From JAUQQI01 sp040289115 (GTDB lineage: Bacteria > Chloroflexota > Dehalococcoidia > JAUQQI01), in contig PSKS01000036.1 of assembly GCA_040289115.1 (NCBI GenBank), forward strand, positions 1-24,722: DNA of 24,722 bases, written 5' to 3'. The first letter of the stretch is position 1. Each line of letters starts with the position of its first letter. The translations under genes were made by a program, and so were the position numbers. Below are positions 15,163 to 22,671 of this stretch, piece by piece. The notes under the pieces were generated by a model. The model was not told the origin of the DNA. It saw only the letters and a program-made list of their open reading frames with translations, and ran no database searches.

Positions 15163-16566
15163 ATGGCGCACGAGCCCCGCCGCCAAGACGCCATCCTAAG
15201 GGCCTTCCGGGCCGCCGGCATCCGCCACGTCCTCACCGACCCGACGGAGCGGGCCGTCTTCGCCAAGGATGCCTGCCCCCTGGACCAGGCAATGCCGGCC
15301 TTAGTGGTGGTGGCCGAGTCGGCCGCCGACGTGGTGGCCGCCGTCCGGGTCTGCAACCGCTTCGGTCTCCCCTTCACCCCCCGGGGGGCCGGAACCGGCA
15401 TCTCGGGCGGCGCTGTCCCGGTGGCGGGTGGCGTGGTTATCAGCCTGACAAAACTGAACCGGGTCTTGGAGGTGGACCTGGAGAACCGCTGCGCCTGGGT
15501 CGAGCCCGGCCTGGTAAACCTGCACCTTTCGGAGCACGTTCGGCCCTACGGCTTCCACTATGCCCCCGACCCGTCCTCGTACATGGTCTCCACCATCGGC
15601 GGCAACGTAGCCGAGAACGCCGGCGGGCCACACTGCCTCGCCTACGGGGTGACCGTAAACCACGTCCTTGGCCTGGAGTTGGTCCTGCCCACCGGGGAGG
15701 TGGTCACCCTCGGCGGGAAGGCCGCCGAATACCCCGGCTTCGACCTGCGGGGGCTGGTGGTCGGATCCGAAGGCACCCTAGGCATCGTCACCAAAGTTCT
15801 GGTTAAGCTTACCCCGAACCCGCCCGAGCTTCGCACCCTGCTCATAAGCTTCAGGTCCCTGGCCGACGCCGCCGCGGCCGTCTCGGCCGTCATCGCCGCC
15901 GGGGTGGTCCCGGTCGCCCTGGAGATGATGGACCGGCCCTGCCTGAAGGTTATCGAAGACTACGTCCACGCCGGCTACCCAGCCGACGCCGAGGCCGTCC
16001 TCATTGTCGAGGTGGACGGCCTTCCGGGGAAGGTCGCGGCCGAGGCCGAGCAGGTGGCCGCCATTGCCCGGGCCCACAACGCCGCCGAAATCAGGCTGGC
16101 CACCGACCCCGAACAGCGGGCCCGCCTCTGGTTCGGTCGGCGGGCCGCCTTCGGGGTCATCGCTAAGCTAAAGCCCAACTATTACCTTCATGATTTTGTC
16201 GTCCCCCGGACCCGGCTGGTGGAGGTCCTCACCCGCATCCGGGCCATCTGCGAAGGCTACGGGTTCGTTCCACTCAACGTCTTCCACGCCGGCGACGGCA
16301 ACCTCCACCCCCTCATTGTTTACGACTACGCCGAACCCGGCGCCTACGATCGGGCCCTCAAGGCCGGGGAGGAGATCACCCGGGTCTGCATCGCCGCCGG
16401 TGGAACCCTCAGCGGGGAGCACGGCATCGGCATCGAGAAGCGGGACCTTATGCCCCTCGTCTTCAGCCCCGAGGACTTAAGGGCGATGCGGAGGCTTAAA
16501 GGGGCCTTCGACCCCCACAACCTGGCCAACCCCGACAAGCTTCTACCCCTGGAGGTCACAGCCTAA
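15163..16566 (+). CDS. glcD: Glycolate oxidase FAD subunit GlcD
   Basis: This is a 467-residue FAD-linked 2-hydroxy-acid oxidase of the VAO/PCMH family. The FAD pyrophosphate site is TPRGAGTGISGGAVP (about 72-86), and the second FAD-contact region is STIGGNVAENAGG (about 143-155). The C-terminal half has FHAGDGNLHP (H375, H382) and SGEHGIG (E419, H420), the conserved catalytic/metal region of GlcD and D-lactate dehydrogenases. With GlcE and GlcF it oxidises glycolate to glyoxylate and passes electrons to the respiratory chain. D-lactate or another 2-hydroxy acid is possible, since sequence alone does not fix the substrate. The ATG at 15163 lies about 13 bases after the predicted transcript start with only a weak GAG-like ribosome site. 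glcE starts one base after its stop. Confidence 0.92.
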   Translation: MAHEPRRQDAILRAFRAAGIRHVLTDPTERAVFAKDACPLDQAMPALVVVAESAADVVAAVRVCNRFGLPFTPRGAGTGISGGAVPVAGGVVISLTKLNRVLEVDLENRCAWVEPGLVNLHLSEHVRPYGFHYAPDPSSYMVSTIGGNVAENAGGPHCLAYGVTVNHVLGLELVLPTGEVVTLGGKAAEYPGFDLRGLVVGSEGTLGIVTKVLVKLTPNPPELRTLLISFRSLADAAAAVSAVIAAGVVPVALEMMDRPCLKVIEDYVHAGYPADAEAVLIVEVDGLPGKVAAEAEQVAAIARAHNAAEIRLATDPEQRARLWFGRRAAFGVIAKLKPNYYLHDFVVPRTRLVEVLTRIRAICEGYGFVPLNVFHAGDGNLHPLIVYDYAEPGAYDRALKAGEEITRVCIAAGGTLSGEHGIGIEKRDLMPLVFSPEDLRAMRRLKGAFDPHNLANPDKLLPLEVTA

Positions 16567-16567
16567 G

Positions 16568-17854
16568 GTGGCGATCTCGGCCGACTTGCGGGAGGTCCTC
16601 GCCGAACTGGTCGGGGCGGAAAACGTGCTCACCGGCCCTGAAACCCTCCTTTATGCCGTCGACGGCATCGCCCCCAAGGCGGTGGTCTTCCCCGAAACCC
16701 GGGAGCAGGTTCGGCAACTGGTGCGGTTCGCCCGAAGCCGGCGCCTGGGAGTCGTGCCCCTGGGTGGCGGGACCAAGGCGGGCTTTGGCAATCCCCCCAT
16801 CGCTTACGACCTGGCCCTTGTTACCCGCCGGCTGAACCGGGTGGTTGACTACAGCCCGGCCGACCTGACGGTAATCGTCGAGGCTGGCCTGACCTTCGGC
16901 CGGCTGGCCGACCTGCTCCGGCGGGAGGGGCAGTTTCTCCCCTTCGACCCCATCGCCCCCGACCGGGCTACTACCGGGGGGATTGTGGCCGCCGGCCTCG
17001 GCGGCCTGCGCCGGGCCTTTTACGGGCCGCCCCGGGACTGGGTGCTGGGCGTCCGGGCCGTCACCGGCGACGGCGAGCTCATCAAAGGCGGCGGCCGGAC
17101 CGTGAAGAACGTCTCGGGCTACGACCTCTGCCGCCTATTTGCCGGCTCCTGGGGAAGCCTGGGAATCATCGTCGAGCTCTGCTTTAAGGTAATCCCGGTG
17201 CCCCCCGAAACGGCCCTGGGGCTGCTGGGCCTCGCCCCATCGGCCGACCTCTGCGGCCTCGGGCTCGAGGTTTGGCGGGAAGTTCCTTATCCGGCCGCCA
17301 TAGTCGGCCTCGACCCAGACTCGGCCCGCGACCTGCTCGGGGCGGAGGTCGGACCGGGCGGGGCCCTCCTGGTCCTCTTCTCCGGGGTGGCCGCCGACAT
17401 CGACTTCCAGCTGGGCCGCACCCGGGCGGTGGCAGGGGACCGGGCCGCCCGGTTTCGGGCGGTTCGGGGTCCGGAACTGGACAGCCTCTGGGCCTGGCTG
17501 TGCGACCACCCCGAATCGGTGGGCCGGGACCTGCCCGTCTGGGCCCGGATCTCAGTGCCCCCGGCCGGGCTTAGGGCCTTCGGCCCCGACCTGGTCCGGG
17601 GCCGCTTCCTGGTGGACATCCCGGGCGGGATAATAAACCTCTACCTGGATTCGGCCGACCGAGCCTTTCTGGATGGTCTGCGGGAGCGGGCCCGGGCCGC
17701 CGGCGGAAGCCTAGCCCTAGGTCGGGCCCCGGCAAACCTTAAGGGGCAGGTCCCAGCCTGGGATCCCCTTCCGGCCCCCGAGCTTATGGCCCGGGTAAAG
17801 CGGGCCCTCGACCCGGACGGCATCCTCTCACCAGGACGGCTCAGCGCGGGCTGA
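16568..17854 (+). CDS. glcE: Glycolate oxidase FAD-binding subunit GlcE
   Basis: The 428-residue protein is a second FAD-binding PCMH subunit. The FAD loop is VPLGGGTKAGFGNPP (about 59-73); TTGGIVAAGLGG and the motif GGGRTVKNVSGYDLCRL (about 174-190) are typical of GlcE. It lacks the C-terminal HAGDGN catalytic region of GlcD, as expected for the accessory flavin subunit. The start is a GTG one base after the glcD stop, preceded by GGAGGT at 16551-16556 inside the glcD 3' end. This arrangement suggests translational coupling. The C-terminus RVKRALDPDGILSPGRL matches the usual family ending. Confidence 0.92.
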   Translation: MAISADLREVLAELVGAENVLTGPETLLYAVDGIAPKAVVFPETREQVRQLVRFARSRRLGVVPLGGGTKAGFGNPPIAYDLALVTRRLNRVVDYSPADLTVIVEAGLTFGRLADLLRREGQFLPFDPIAPDRATTGGIVAAGLGGLRRAFYGPPRDWVLGVRAVTGDGELIKGGGRTVKNVSGYDLCRLFAGSWGSLGIIVELCFKVIPVPPETALGLLGLAPSADLCGLGLEVWREVPYPAAIVGLDPDSARDLLGAEVGPGGALLVLFSGVAADIDFQLGRTRAVAGDRAARFRAVRGPELDSLWAWLCDHPESVGRDLPVWARISVPPAGLRAFGPDLVRGRFLVDIPGGIINLYLDSADRAFLDGLRERARAAGGSLALGRAPANLKGQVPAWDPLPAPELMARVKRALDPDGILSPGRLSAG

Positions 17855-17859
17855 AGCTT

Positions 17860-19146
17860 ATGGGCCACCAGCTTCACCGTCCAATTTTGGAACCCCACCG
17901 GAAGACGGCCGCCGGCCCCATCTTCGACGACATCCGGCGCTGCGTGGCCTGCGGCATCTGCCTCACCGCCTGCCCTACCTACCAAATGACCCTCGAAGAG
18001 TGGCAGTCGCCCCGGGGTCGGATTGCGGCCATGCGGGCGGTGGCCGAGGGGCTGGCGCCCCTCAACGACCGGTTTGCGGCCTTCATGTACGACTGCCTGG
18101 CCTGCCGGGCCTGTGAGGCCGTATGTCCCAGCGGGGTCCCCTTCGGCCGGATGGTGGAGGCAGCCCGGACCGAGGCTGAAAGGGTCGTCCGCCGGCCACT
18201 GACGGTGCGGCTGGGCCGCTGGCTCCTGCTCGACTGGGCCCTGCGGAGCCGGGCCGCCTTCGGCCGTTTCGTCGGGCTGCTGGAGCTTTACCGGAGGATG
18301 CCGGGCCGGGACCTTCTGACCAGGGTCGTGCCCGGCCTTGGGGCCGCCACTGCACTGTTCGGGGACGGGGCGGATGGAACCGCCCTTCCCGAGCGGGTGG
18401 AGGCCTGGCCACCGGTGGTGGGGCGAGCCGTCCTTCTGACGGGGTGCGTTATGGCCTTCTGGTTCCGGGCAGCCCACCTGGCCACGGCCCGGGCGCTGGC
18501 AGCCGCCGGCTATGAGGTGCTCATCCCTGGGGAGCAATGGTGCTGCGGAGCCCTCCATTTTCACAACGGCCGGCCGGAGGCTGGCCGAAGGCTTGCCGCC
18601 GACCTCATCCGGACGGTCCTAAGCTACGGCCCCGACGTTATCGTCACCAACTCGGCCGGGTGCGGCTCGACCCTCAAAGAGTACCCCGACCTTCTGGCCG
18701 GGACCCCACTGGCCGAGGCCGCAACCGAGTTCGGCCGCCGGGTCCGGGACATCCATGAGGTCCTCCTGGTTGCCTCCCGGCCGCTGGGGCTCCGGGCCAT
18801 CCGACGACGGGTAGCCGTGGAAAACCCGTGTCACCTGGTCCACGCCCAGCGGCTCGGCGAGGTGACCCGCAGGCTTCTGGGCCTGGTGCCGGGGCTGGAG
18901 GTGGTCGTGCCGCCCGACGCTAACCGATGCTGCGGGGCGGCCGGCATCTATGGCCTGGAGCGGCCCGAGATGTCGGCCCGACTCCTTAGCGAAAAGCTCG
19001 ACCGGTTGGAGCCACTGCGGCCCGACGAGGTGTTGGCCGCCAACCCTGGCTGCCTACTTCAGTTGCGGGCCGGGGTCCGGGCGCGGGGTTGGGAAATTTT
19101 GGTCCGACACCCCATCGAGCTTATCGCCGAGGCCTTGCCCGACTAA
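17860..19146 (+). CDS. glcF: Glycolate oxidase Fe-S subunit GlcF
   Basis: The 428-residue iron-sulfur protein has two [4Fe-4S] ferredoxin motifs, C28-x2-C31-x2-C34-x3-C38-P and C79-x2-C82-x2-C85-x3-C89-P. Two cysteine-rich CCG domains follow (WCCGALHFH with NSAGCG, and NRCCGAAGIY with NPGCLLQL). These are the hallmarks of GlcF, LldE and HdrB-like subunits that pass electrons from flavoproteins to the quinone pool. The ATG at 17860 is five bases after the glcE stop, so it belongs to the same transcript. No membrane helix is obvious, so it should be peripheral on the cytoplasmic face. Confidence 0.94.
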   Translation: MGHQLHRPILEPHRKTAAGPIFDDIRRCVACGICLTACPTYQMTLEEWQSPRGRIAAMRAVAEGLAPLNDRFAAFMYDCLACRACEAVCPSGVPFGRMVEAARTEAERVVRRPLTVRLGRWLLLDWALRSRAAFGRFVGLLELYRRMPGRDLLTRVVPGLGAATALFGDGADGTALPERVEAWPPVVGRAVLLTGCVMAFWFRAAHLATARALAAAGYEVLIPGEQWCCGALHFHNGRPEAGRRLAADLIRTVLSYGPDVIVTNSAGCGSTLKEYPDLLAGTPLAEAATEFGRRVRDIHEVLLVASRPLGLRAIRRRVAVENPCHLVHAQRLGEVTRRLLGLVPGLEVVVPPDANRCCGAAGIYGLERPEMSARLLSEKLDRLEPLRPDEVLAANPGCLLQLRAGVRARGWEILVRHPIELIAEALPD

Positions 19147-19149
19147 TTT

Positions 19150-19398
19150 ATGGGGCGCCTCGTCGTCCGCCAACTTCTCCCCACCGAAGAGGACGAGCTT
19201 TACCTGCTTTTAGACCACTCAAACCCGGTCCTGGCCCGGCGGGCCCGGGCCATTATCCTGGCGGCCCGGGAGGGCCTGAGCATCCGGGAGGTGGCCGAGG
19301 CCCTTGGGGTTTCAGCGCCCACCGTCCGCCGTTGGGTACGGGCCTTCAACGCCGGCGGAATAGGGGGCCTGCTGCCGCGCCGGCGGGCCGGCCCGTGA
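19150..19398 (+). CDS. Orphan HTH protein resembling IS630 transposase N-terminus
   Basis: The 82-residue protein is almost entirely one helix-turn-helix unit: RARAIILAAREGLSIREVAE followed by LGVSAPTVRRWVRAFNAGGI. This matches the N-terminal HTH of IS630-type transposases and related HTH_23/29 proteins. The DDE catalytic part is absent: the frame stops at TGA (19396-19398) soon after the usual Arg-rich linker, and none of the expected continuation is seen in the next 300 bases. The ATG lies three bases after the glcF stop, with no strong ribosome site, so it would be read with glcDEF. It may be a domesticated DNA-binding regulator or a transposon remnant. The stop lies in the loop and 3' arm region of a GGCCGGCC hairpin. 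Confidence 0.7.
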   Translation: MGRLVVRQLLPTEEDELYLLLDHSNPVLARRARAIILAAREGLSIREVAEALGVSAPTVRRWVRAFNAGGIGGLLPRRRAGP

Positions 19399-19408
19399 AA
19401 GGCCGGCC
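19386..19408 (+). terminator. GC-rich hairpin at the end of the glc-HTH unit (no U-tract)
   Basis: Two copies of the self-complementary octamer GGCCGGCC (19386-19393 and 19401-19408) flank CGTGAAA, giving an 8-bp stem with a 7-base loop. The HTH stop codon lies across the loop. It could slow polymerase, protect the upstream mRNA 3' end or act in attenuation. No T-run follows, so it is not a canonical intrinsic terminator. The feature type is a best fit only. Confidence 0.5.
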
Positions 19409-19425
19409 GGTTCGGTGTATAAAAT
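19395..19425 (+). promoter_or_regulatory. Predicted promoter for the small membrane protein
   Basis: GTGAAA (19395-19400, 4 of 6 matches to TTGACA) is 17 bases from TATAAA (19418-19423), which extends to TATAAAAT. The expected transcript start near 19429-19431 coincides with the GTG start codon. Translation would then be leaderless or nearly so. The -35 overlaps the loop of the upstream hairpin. Confidence 0.5.
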
Positions 19426-19428
19426 AGC

Positions 19429-19713
19429 GTGTACTGGTCGTGGGAAACGATTCCGGTCGAGTACAAGACCCTTGGTCTCGGGCTTCTCTCACTGGGTCTG
19501 GTCATCTGGGGCGTCTTGACCCTGATCCGGGGGCAGGGCGGCGGCTGGGCAACCCTTGGGGGCCTCGTTCTCCTGGTGGCGTCCATGGTGATCCCATTCT
19601 GGGGCTTTTTATCCGGCAACTTCCGGCCGGTGCTAACGGCCTTCTTCATGCTCAGGGTTGCGGCCATCGCCTACGAGAACGCCCTCCGGTTCCTGCGCAG
19701 CCTCCCATTCTGA
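19429..19713 (+). CDS. Small membrane protein, function unknown
   Basis: The 94-residue hydrophobic protein is not one I can assign to a family. It has two clear membrane helices (about 15-33, LGLGLLSLGLVIWGVLTLI, and about 40-61, with a Gly/Val-rich core) and a third, more amphipathic segment (about 67-89) ending LRFLRSLPF. A short charged loop (RGQGGG) joins the first two. The start is a GTG with no Shine-Dalgarno but with a -10-like TATAAAAT ending four bases before it, consistent with leaderless translation. It ends six bases before the convergent large gene. Codon use looks like that of its neighbours, so I treat it as real. Confidence 0.65.
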   Translation: MYWSWETIPVEYKTLGLGLLSLGLVIWGVLTLIRGQGGGWATLGGLVLLVASMVIPFWGFLSGNFRPVLTAFFMLRVAAIAYENALRFLRSLPF

Positions 19714-19719
19714 GCCAGT

Positions 19720-22671
19720 CTACCGGCCCCGGGGCATGTCTGGCGGGGTCACCGAGGGTGGTGGCGCCGGCTCGAGGGGAGGCGTGGGCCGGCAAGGCCG
19801 CGTCGGGCCCCGCTCCGGCGCGCCCGGGCCATCGGCCGGGGCCCAGCCGACCCGCAGGCCGGGCTGGGGAGTCTGAATCCGGCAGCGCACCACCCCCGAC
19901 GGTACCCGGGTAAGCTGGGGGCCGACCGCCACGTCATAGGCCCGGGCTGGACCTGGTAGGTAGAGGACGACCTCGGCCGCGGCGACCGGCTGGTCTGACC
20001 CCGGACCGGTGAGGACGACCTCGTCGGGCCCCAGCCACGCCCAGGGGACGTCCGCCCAGAGGGGTCCGGCATCCGGCCGGAGAACCAGCATCCGGAACCG
20101 GTTGGCCTCCACAACCACCGCCAGGCTCTCCCCGGCCACCCCACCCCGGCCGGTGAACGGCTCATAGTAGGCCAGCCCCACGGCTGGGAGGGGCACCTCC
20201 CGGATCTCTCGCCCCCCTTCCGGCCGGCTCCCCAGCACCCCCAGGAAGCTCACCTCGCCCCGGTGGTTCCAAACCCACCGAACCCGGTCGCCGACCGGCC
20301 AGGGTCCCCCCTCCACCTGACCCCGCCCCGGCCGCACCTGCAACAGCCGGGACCGGAGCTGGCTCAGCCACCGGAAAGGCCAGCCGTCCAGCAGGCTCAG
20401 GTCGAAGCTTAATGAGACCTGGGCGTCGGCTAAGATGGCTGCCTCGAGCCAGCGAATGGCCAGCTCGAACTGAGCGTCGTCCACCCCGGCCTCACCGGGG
20501 AGAATCCGGACCGACCCCATGTTCGGCTGCTCCCCCAGCAGGAGCCGCTGGAATAGGGCGTAGTCGAAATGCTCCCAGAGGCCACCCCAGGGGTAAGGGT
20601 GGTTCCAGGCCGGGTACGAGTCGCCGAAGAGGTTGGAGCTGGGGCGCCGGTCCACAGGATTGGGCAGAGCCCCCGGAAGGGCCCAGCCGTGAATCATCCG
20701 CCCTGAATCCGGGCCCAGCATCCGGTCGGCCGACTCCAAAATGGCCTGGCGGGGGACCACCGGCCGGGGTATTGGCCCCAGCAGTCCCCCCGCCCAGGCC
20801 AGGGTGACCTCCCGGTCGCCGTCCATCAGCCCGTCCAGGAACATCCCCACCGCCCCGAGGCTTTCCAGGTGGCGGGAGATGGTGGTTTCCAGCACCTGGC
20901 GGAGGGCGGGACTGGCAAAGTCGTAAAGATAAGTTGTGTGGGTTTCAAAGCGGCGAAGGGGAATTACCAGCTCGGCAAAACGGTCGATAAAGCCGGCCAA
21001 GTTAAGCCAGTTGCCCGGCTCCACCCGGTCATCAAGGAGGGGGGCGGTAAAGTAGAGCACGGCGGGAATGCCCAGCTGGCGAAGCTCCCGGCCGAGGTGC
21101 TCAAGCCCCCCGGGGAACTTATCCAGGTCCACCTCCCAGTCGCCGGGCTTCTCCCCGCTCAGATACCAACCGGCATCCAGGGTCACAAACCAGCGGCCCA
21201 GGTCCCCGAAATAACGGCGCACCAGCTCCAGCTGGCCCAAAAGCTTCGCCTGGTCTATCTCCAGCCAATAGACATACCAGGGCTCGAACTCCAGCTCGTA
21301 CCAGTCGGGCAGAGGCGGCCGGCGCCCGAACTCGTCGAGAAAACTGGCAACGGCCCGGGAAGGCCAGAGCCCCTCAGGGGCGGGTAACGGCTCGAGCCAC
21401 AGGCTTATGGACTCTAAGGTGGCCTCGGGACCGGCCATCACCGGCCGCCACCGGCGACCCAGCCTGAGCTCAAACCCCTCGGCCTGCGACCGGCGGGCGA
21501 CGATCTCCAGGGGAAGGTCGGTAGCATCCGGGCTTGCCAGAAGTAAGCCTTCGCCATCCCCGTTTCGGAGGAGGACCGGCCGGGCCGCCCCGGCCTCGAG
21601 GCGCCGCGCCCAGCCGTCGGCCCGGATGCGCCTTTGGGCCGGCCGGCTGTTGTCGGTTAGCACCTCCAACATACCCCTAAGGCTCACCCAGCCGGCAACG
21701 GGCCAGAGCTCGGTCACGGGGCCGGGAGCTGTAACCGAATAGACGAACGCCCTGGAGCCGGCCGGACGGAAGGTGACCTTAGCCCCGGTTTGGGAAAAGG
21801 TCACCTCAATCCCATCTACCAGGGCCTGGCAGACCGGCTCATCTTCTGGGTCGGCGAAGGGCAGGCGGCTCACCAGAATCTGCCGACCCCCCAGGGCGAG
21901 GCCAAAGGCGGCCCGGCCTCGGCCCTCGCAGGCCACCCCGAGCCGACTGGGGCCACTGGCCAGCTCCAGGGTCCAGGCGGGCGGCCCCTCGGTCTGATTA
22001 GGCTGGGGCCCGGGGTTGGGGATGAATTGTCGGAGCCGTCCCAGGCCGAGCCAGCGGACCAGGCTAAGCCACGAGGCACGCCAAAAGTGGGCCTCGGCCA
22101 CCGCCGCCCAGGGCCGGGGCCGGTCGGGGTCCACCGCTTCGGCCGTTACCCGCACCTCCACCGAGGCCGGAACCGGGGTATCGATGGTCCGAACCTCGCC
22201 GAGTGACAGGGGCCCCACCGCCCCCACCTCCCGGTTCCCGGCAAATACCCGGAAGATGAGGCCGTTGGCCTGCAAAACCTCCGGGTCATACGGCCCGAAC
22301 AAGTTCTCCGGCCAGCCGACCCCCACCACCACCCGCAGGCCGGTGGCCCCGGCCGGGCGGTGGAACCGGAGCTCCCCCGGCGGGTAAACCCACCAGCCCC
22401 AGCCGATGGCCTCCCCGTTGATGGTCACCAGCTCCGATGCCCCGGGTTCGACGTAGACGGGCAGGTCATTGTCGCCGAAGGCCGGCCAGCCCGAATAACC
22501 TTCCATCAGTTGGGCAGGCCCCAGGTCGCTCTGCCGCCGCAGGAAGGCAGCCAGTGTAGCCGAGGCCAAAACCAGGATGGCCAGCAGGGCCAGCAAGACG
22601 GTGCTGGCGGGCCGCCGCCTCAGAGCTGAAGCCAGCCCAGGCCGACGCGGTCGACCAGCATCGCCAGGCAC
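19720..22671 (-). CDS. Large membrane-anchored protein with GH-D (alpha-galactosidase-like) TIM-barrel features
   Basis: The 983-residue protein has a basic N-terminus and one membrane helix (about 22-44), so the rest is probably outside the cell. Residues about 60-440 look like beta-rich domains. A TIM-barrel-like part follows with clan GH-D (GH36/GH27-like) features: WFVTLDAGW (D499), GDWEVDLDKFPGGL, GIPAVLYFTAPL, YDFASPALRQVL, MFLDG (D613) and GDSYPAWNHPYPWGG (D684). D613 and D684 are candidate nucleophile and acid/base, but the usual K-x-D is F-L-D here, so activity is uncertain. The C-terminus is Pro-rich. The GTG at 22671 overlaps the ctaAB 3' end by 52 bases with no clear ribosome site, so a later start near the helix is possible. 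No sugar genes are nearby. The family assignment is tentative, and it could be a non-catalytic relative. Confidence 0.75.
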   Translation of the reverse strand: MPGDAGRPRRPGLASALRRRPASTVLLALLAILVLASATLAAFLRRQSDLGPAQLMEGYSGWPAFGDNDLPVYVEPGASELVTINGEAIGWGWWVYPPGELRFHRPAGATGLRVVVGVGWPENLFGPYDPEVLQANGLIFRVFAGNREVGAVGPLSLGEVRTIDTPVPASVEVRVTAEAVDPDRPRPWAAVAEAHFWRASWLSLVRWLGLGRLRQFIPNPGPQPNQTEGPPAWTLELASGPSRLGVACEGRGRAAFGLALGGRQILVSRLPFADPEDEPVCQALVDGIEVTFSQTGAKVTFRPAGSRAFVYSVTAPGPVTELWPVAGWVSLRGMLEVLTDNSRPAQRRIRADGWARRLEAGAARPVLLRNGDGEGLLLASPDATDLPLEIVARRSQAEGFELRLGRRWRPVMAGPEATLESISLWLEPLPAPEGLWPSRAVASFLDEFGRRPPLPDWYELEFEPWYVYWLEIDQAKLLGQLELVRRYFGDLGRWFVTLDAGWYLSGEKPGDWEVDLDKFPGGLEHLGRELRQLGIPAVLYFTAPLLDDRVEPGNWLNLAGFIDRFAELVIPLRRFETHTTYLYDFASPALRQVLETTISRHLESLGAVGMFLDGLMDGDREVTLAWAGGLLGPIPRPVVPRQAILESADRMLGPDSGRMIHGWALPGALPNPVDRRPSSNLFGDSYPAWNHPYPWGGLWEHFDYALFQRLLLGEQPNMGSVRILPGEAGVDDAQFELAIRWLEAAILADAQVSLSFDLSLLDGWPFRWLSQLRSRLLQVRPGRGQVEGGPWPVGDRVRWVWNHRGEVSFLGVLGSRPEGGREIREVPLPAVGLAYYEPFTGRGGVAGESLAVVVEANRFRMLVLRPDAGPLWADVPWAWLGPDEVVLTGPGSDQPVAAAEVVLYLPGPARAYDVAVGPQLTRVPSGVVRCRIQTPQPGLRVGWAPADGPGAPERGPTRPCRPTPPLEPAPPPSVTPPDMPRGR

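Noticed and set aside
19150..19398. Complete IS630 insertion sequence
   Set aside because: No DDE domain, terminal inverted repeats or TA target duplication could be seen around the HTH frame.
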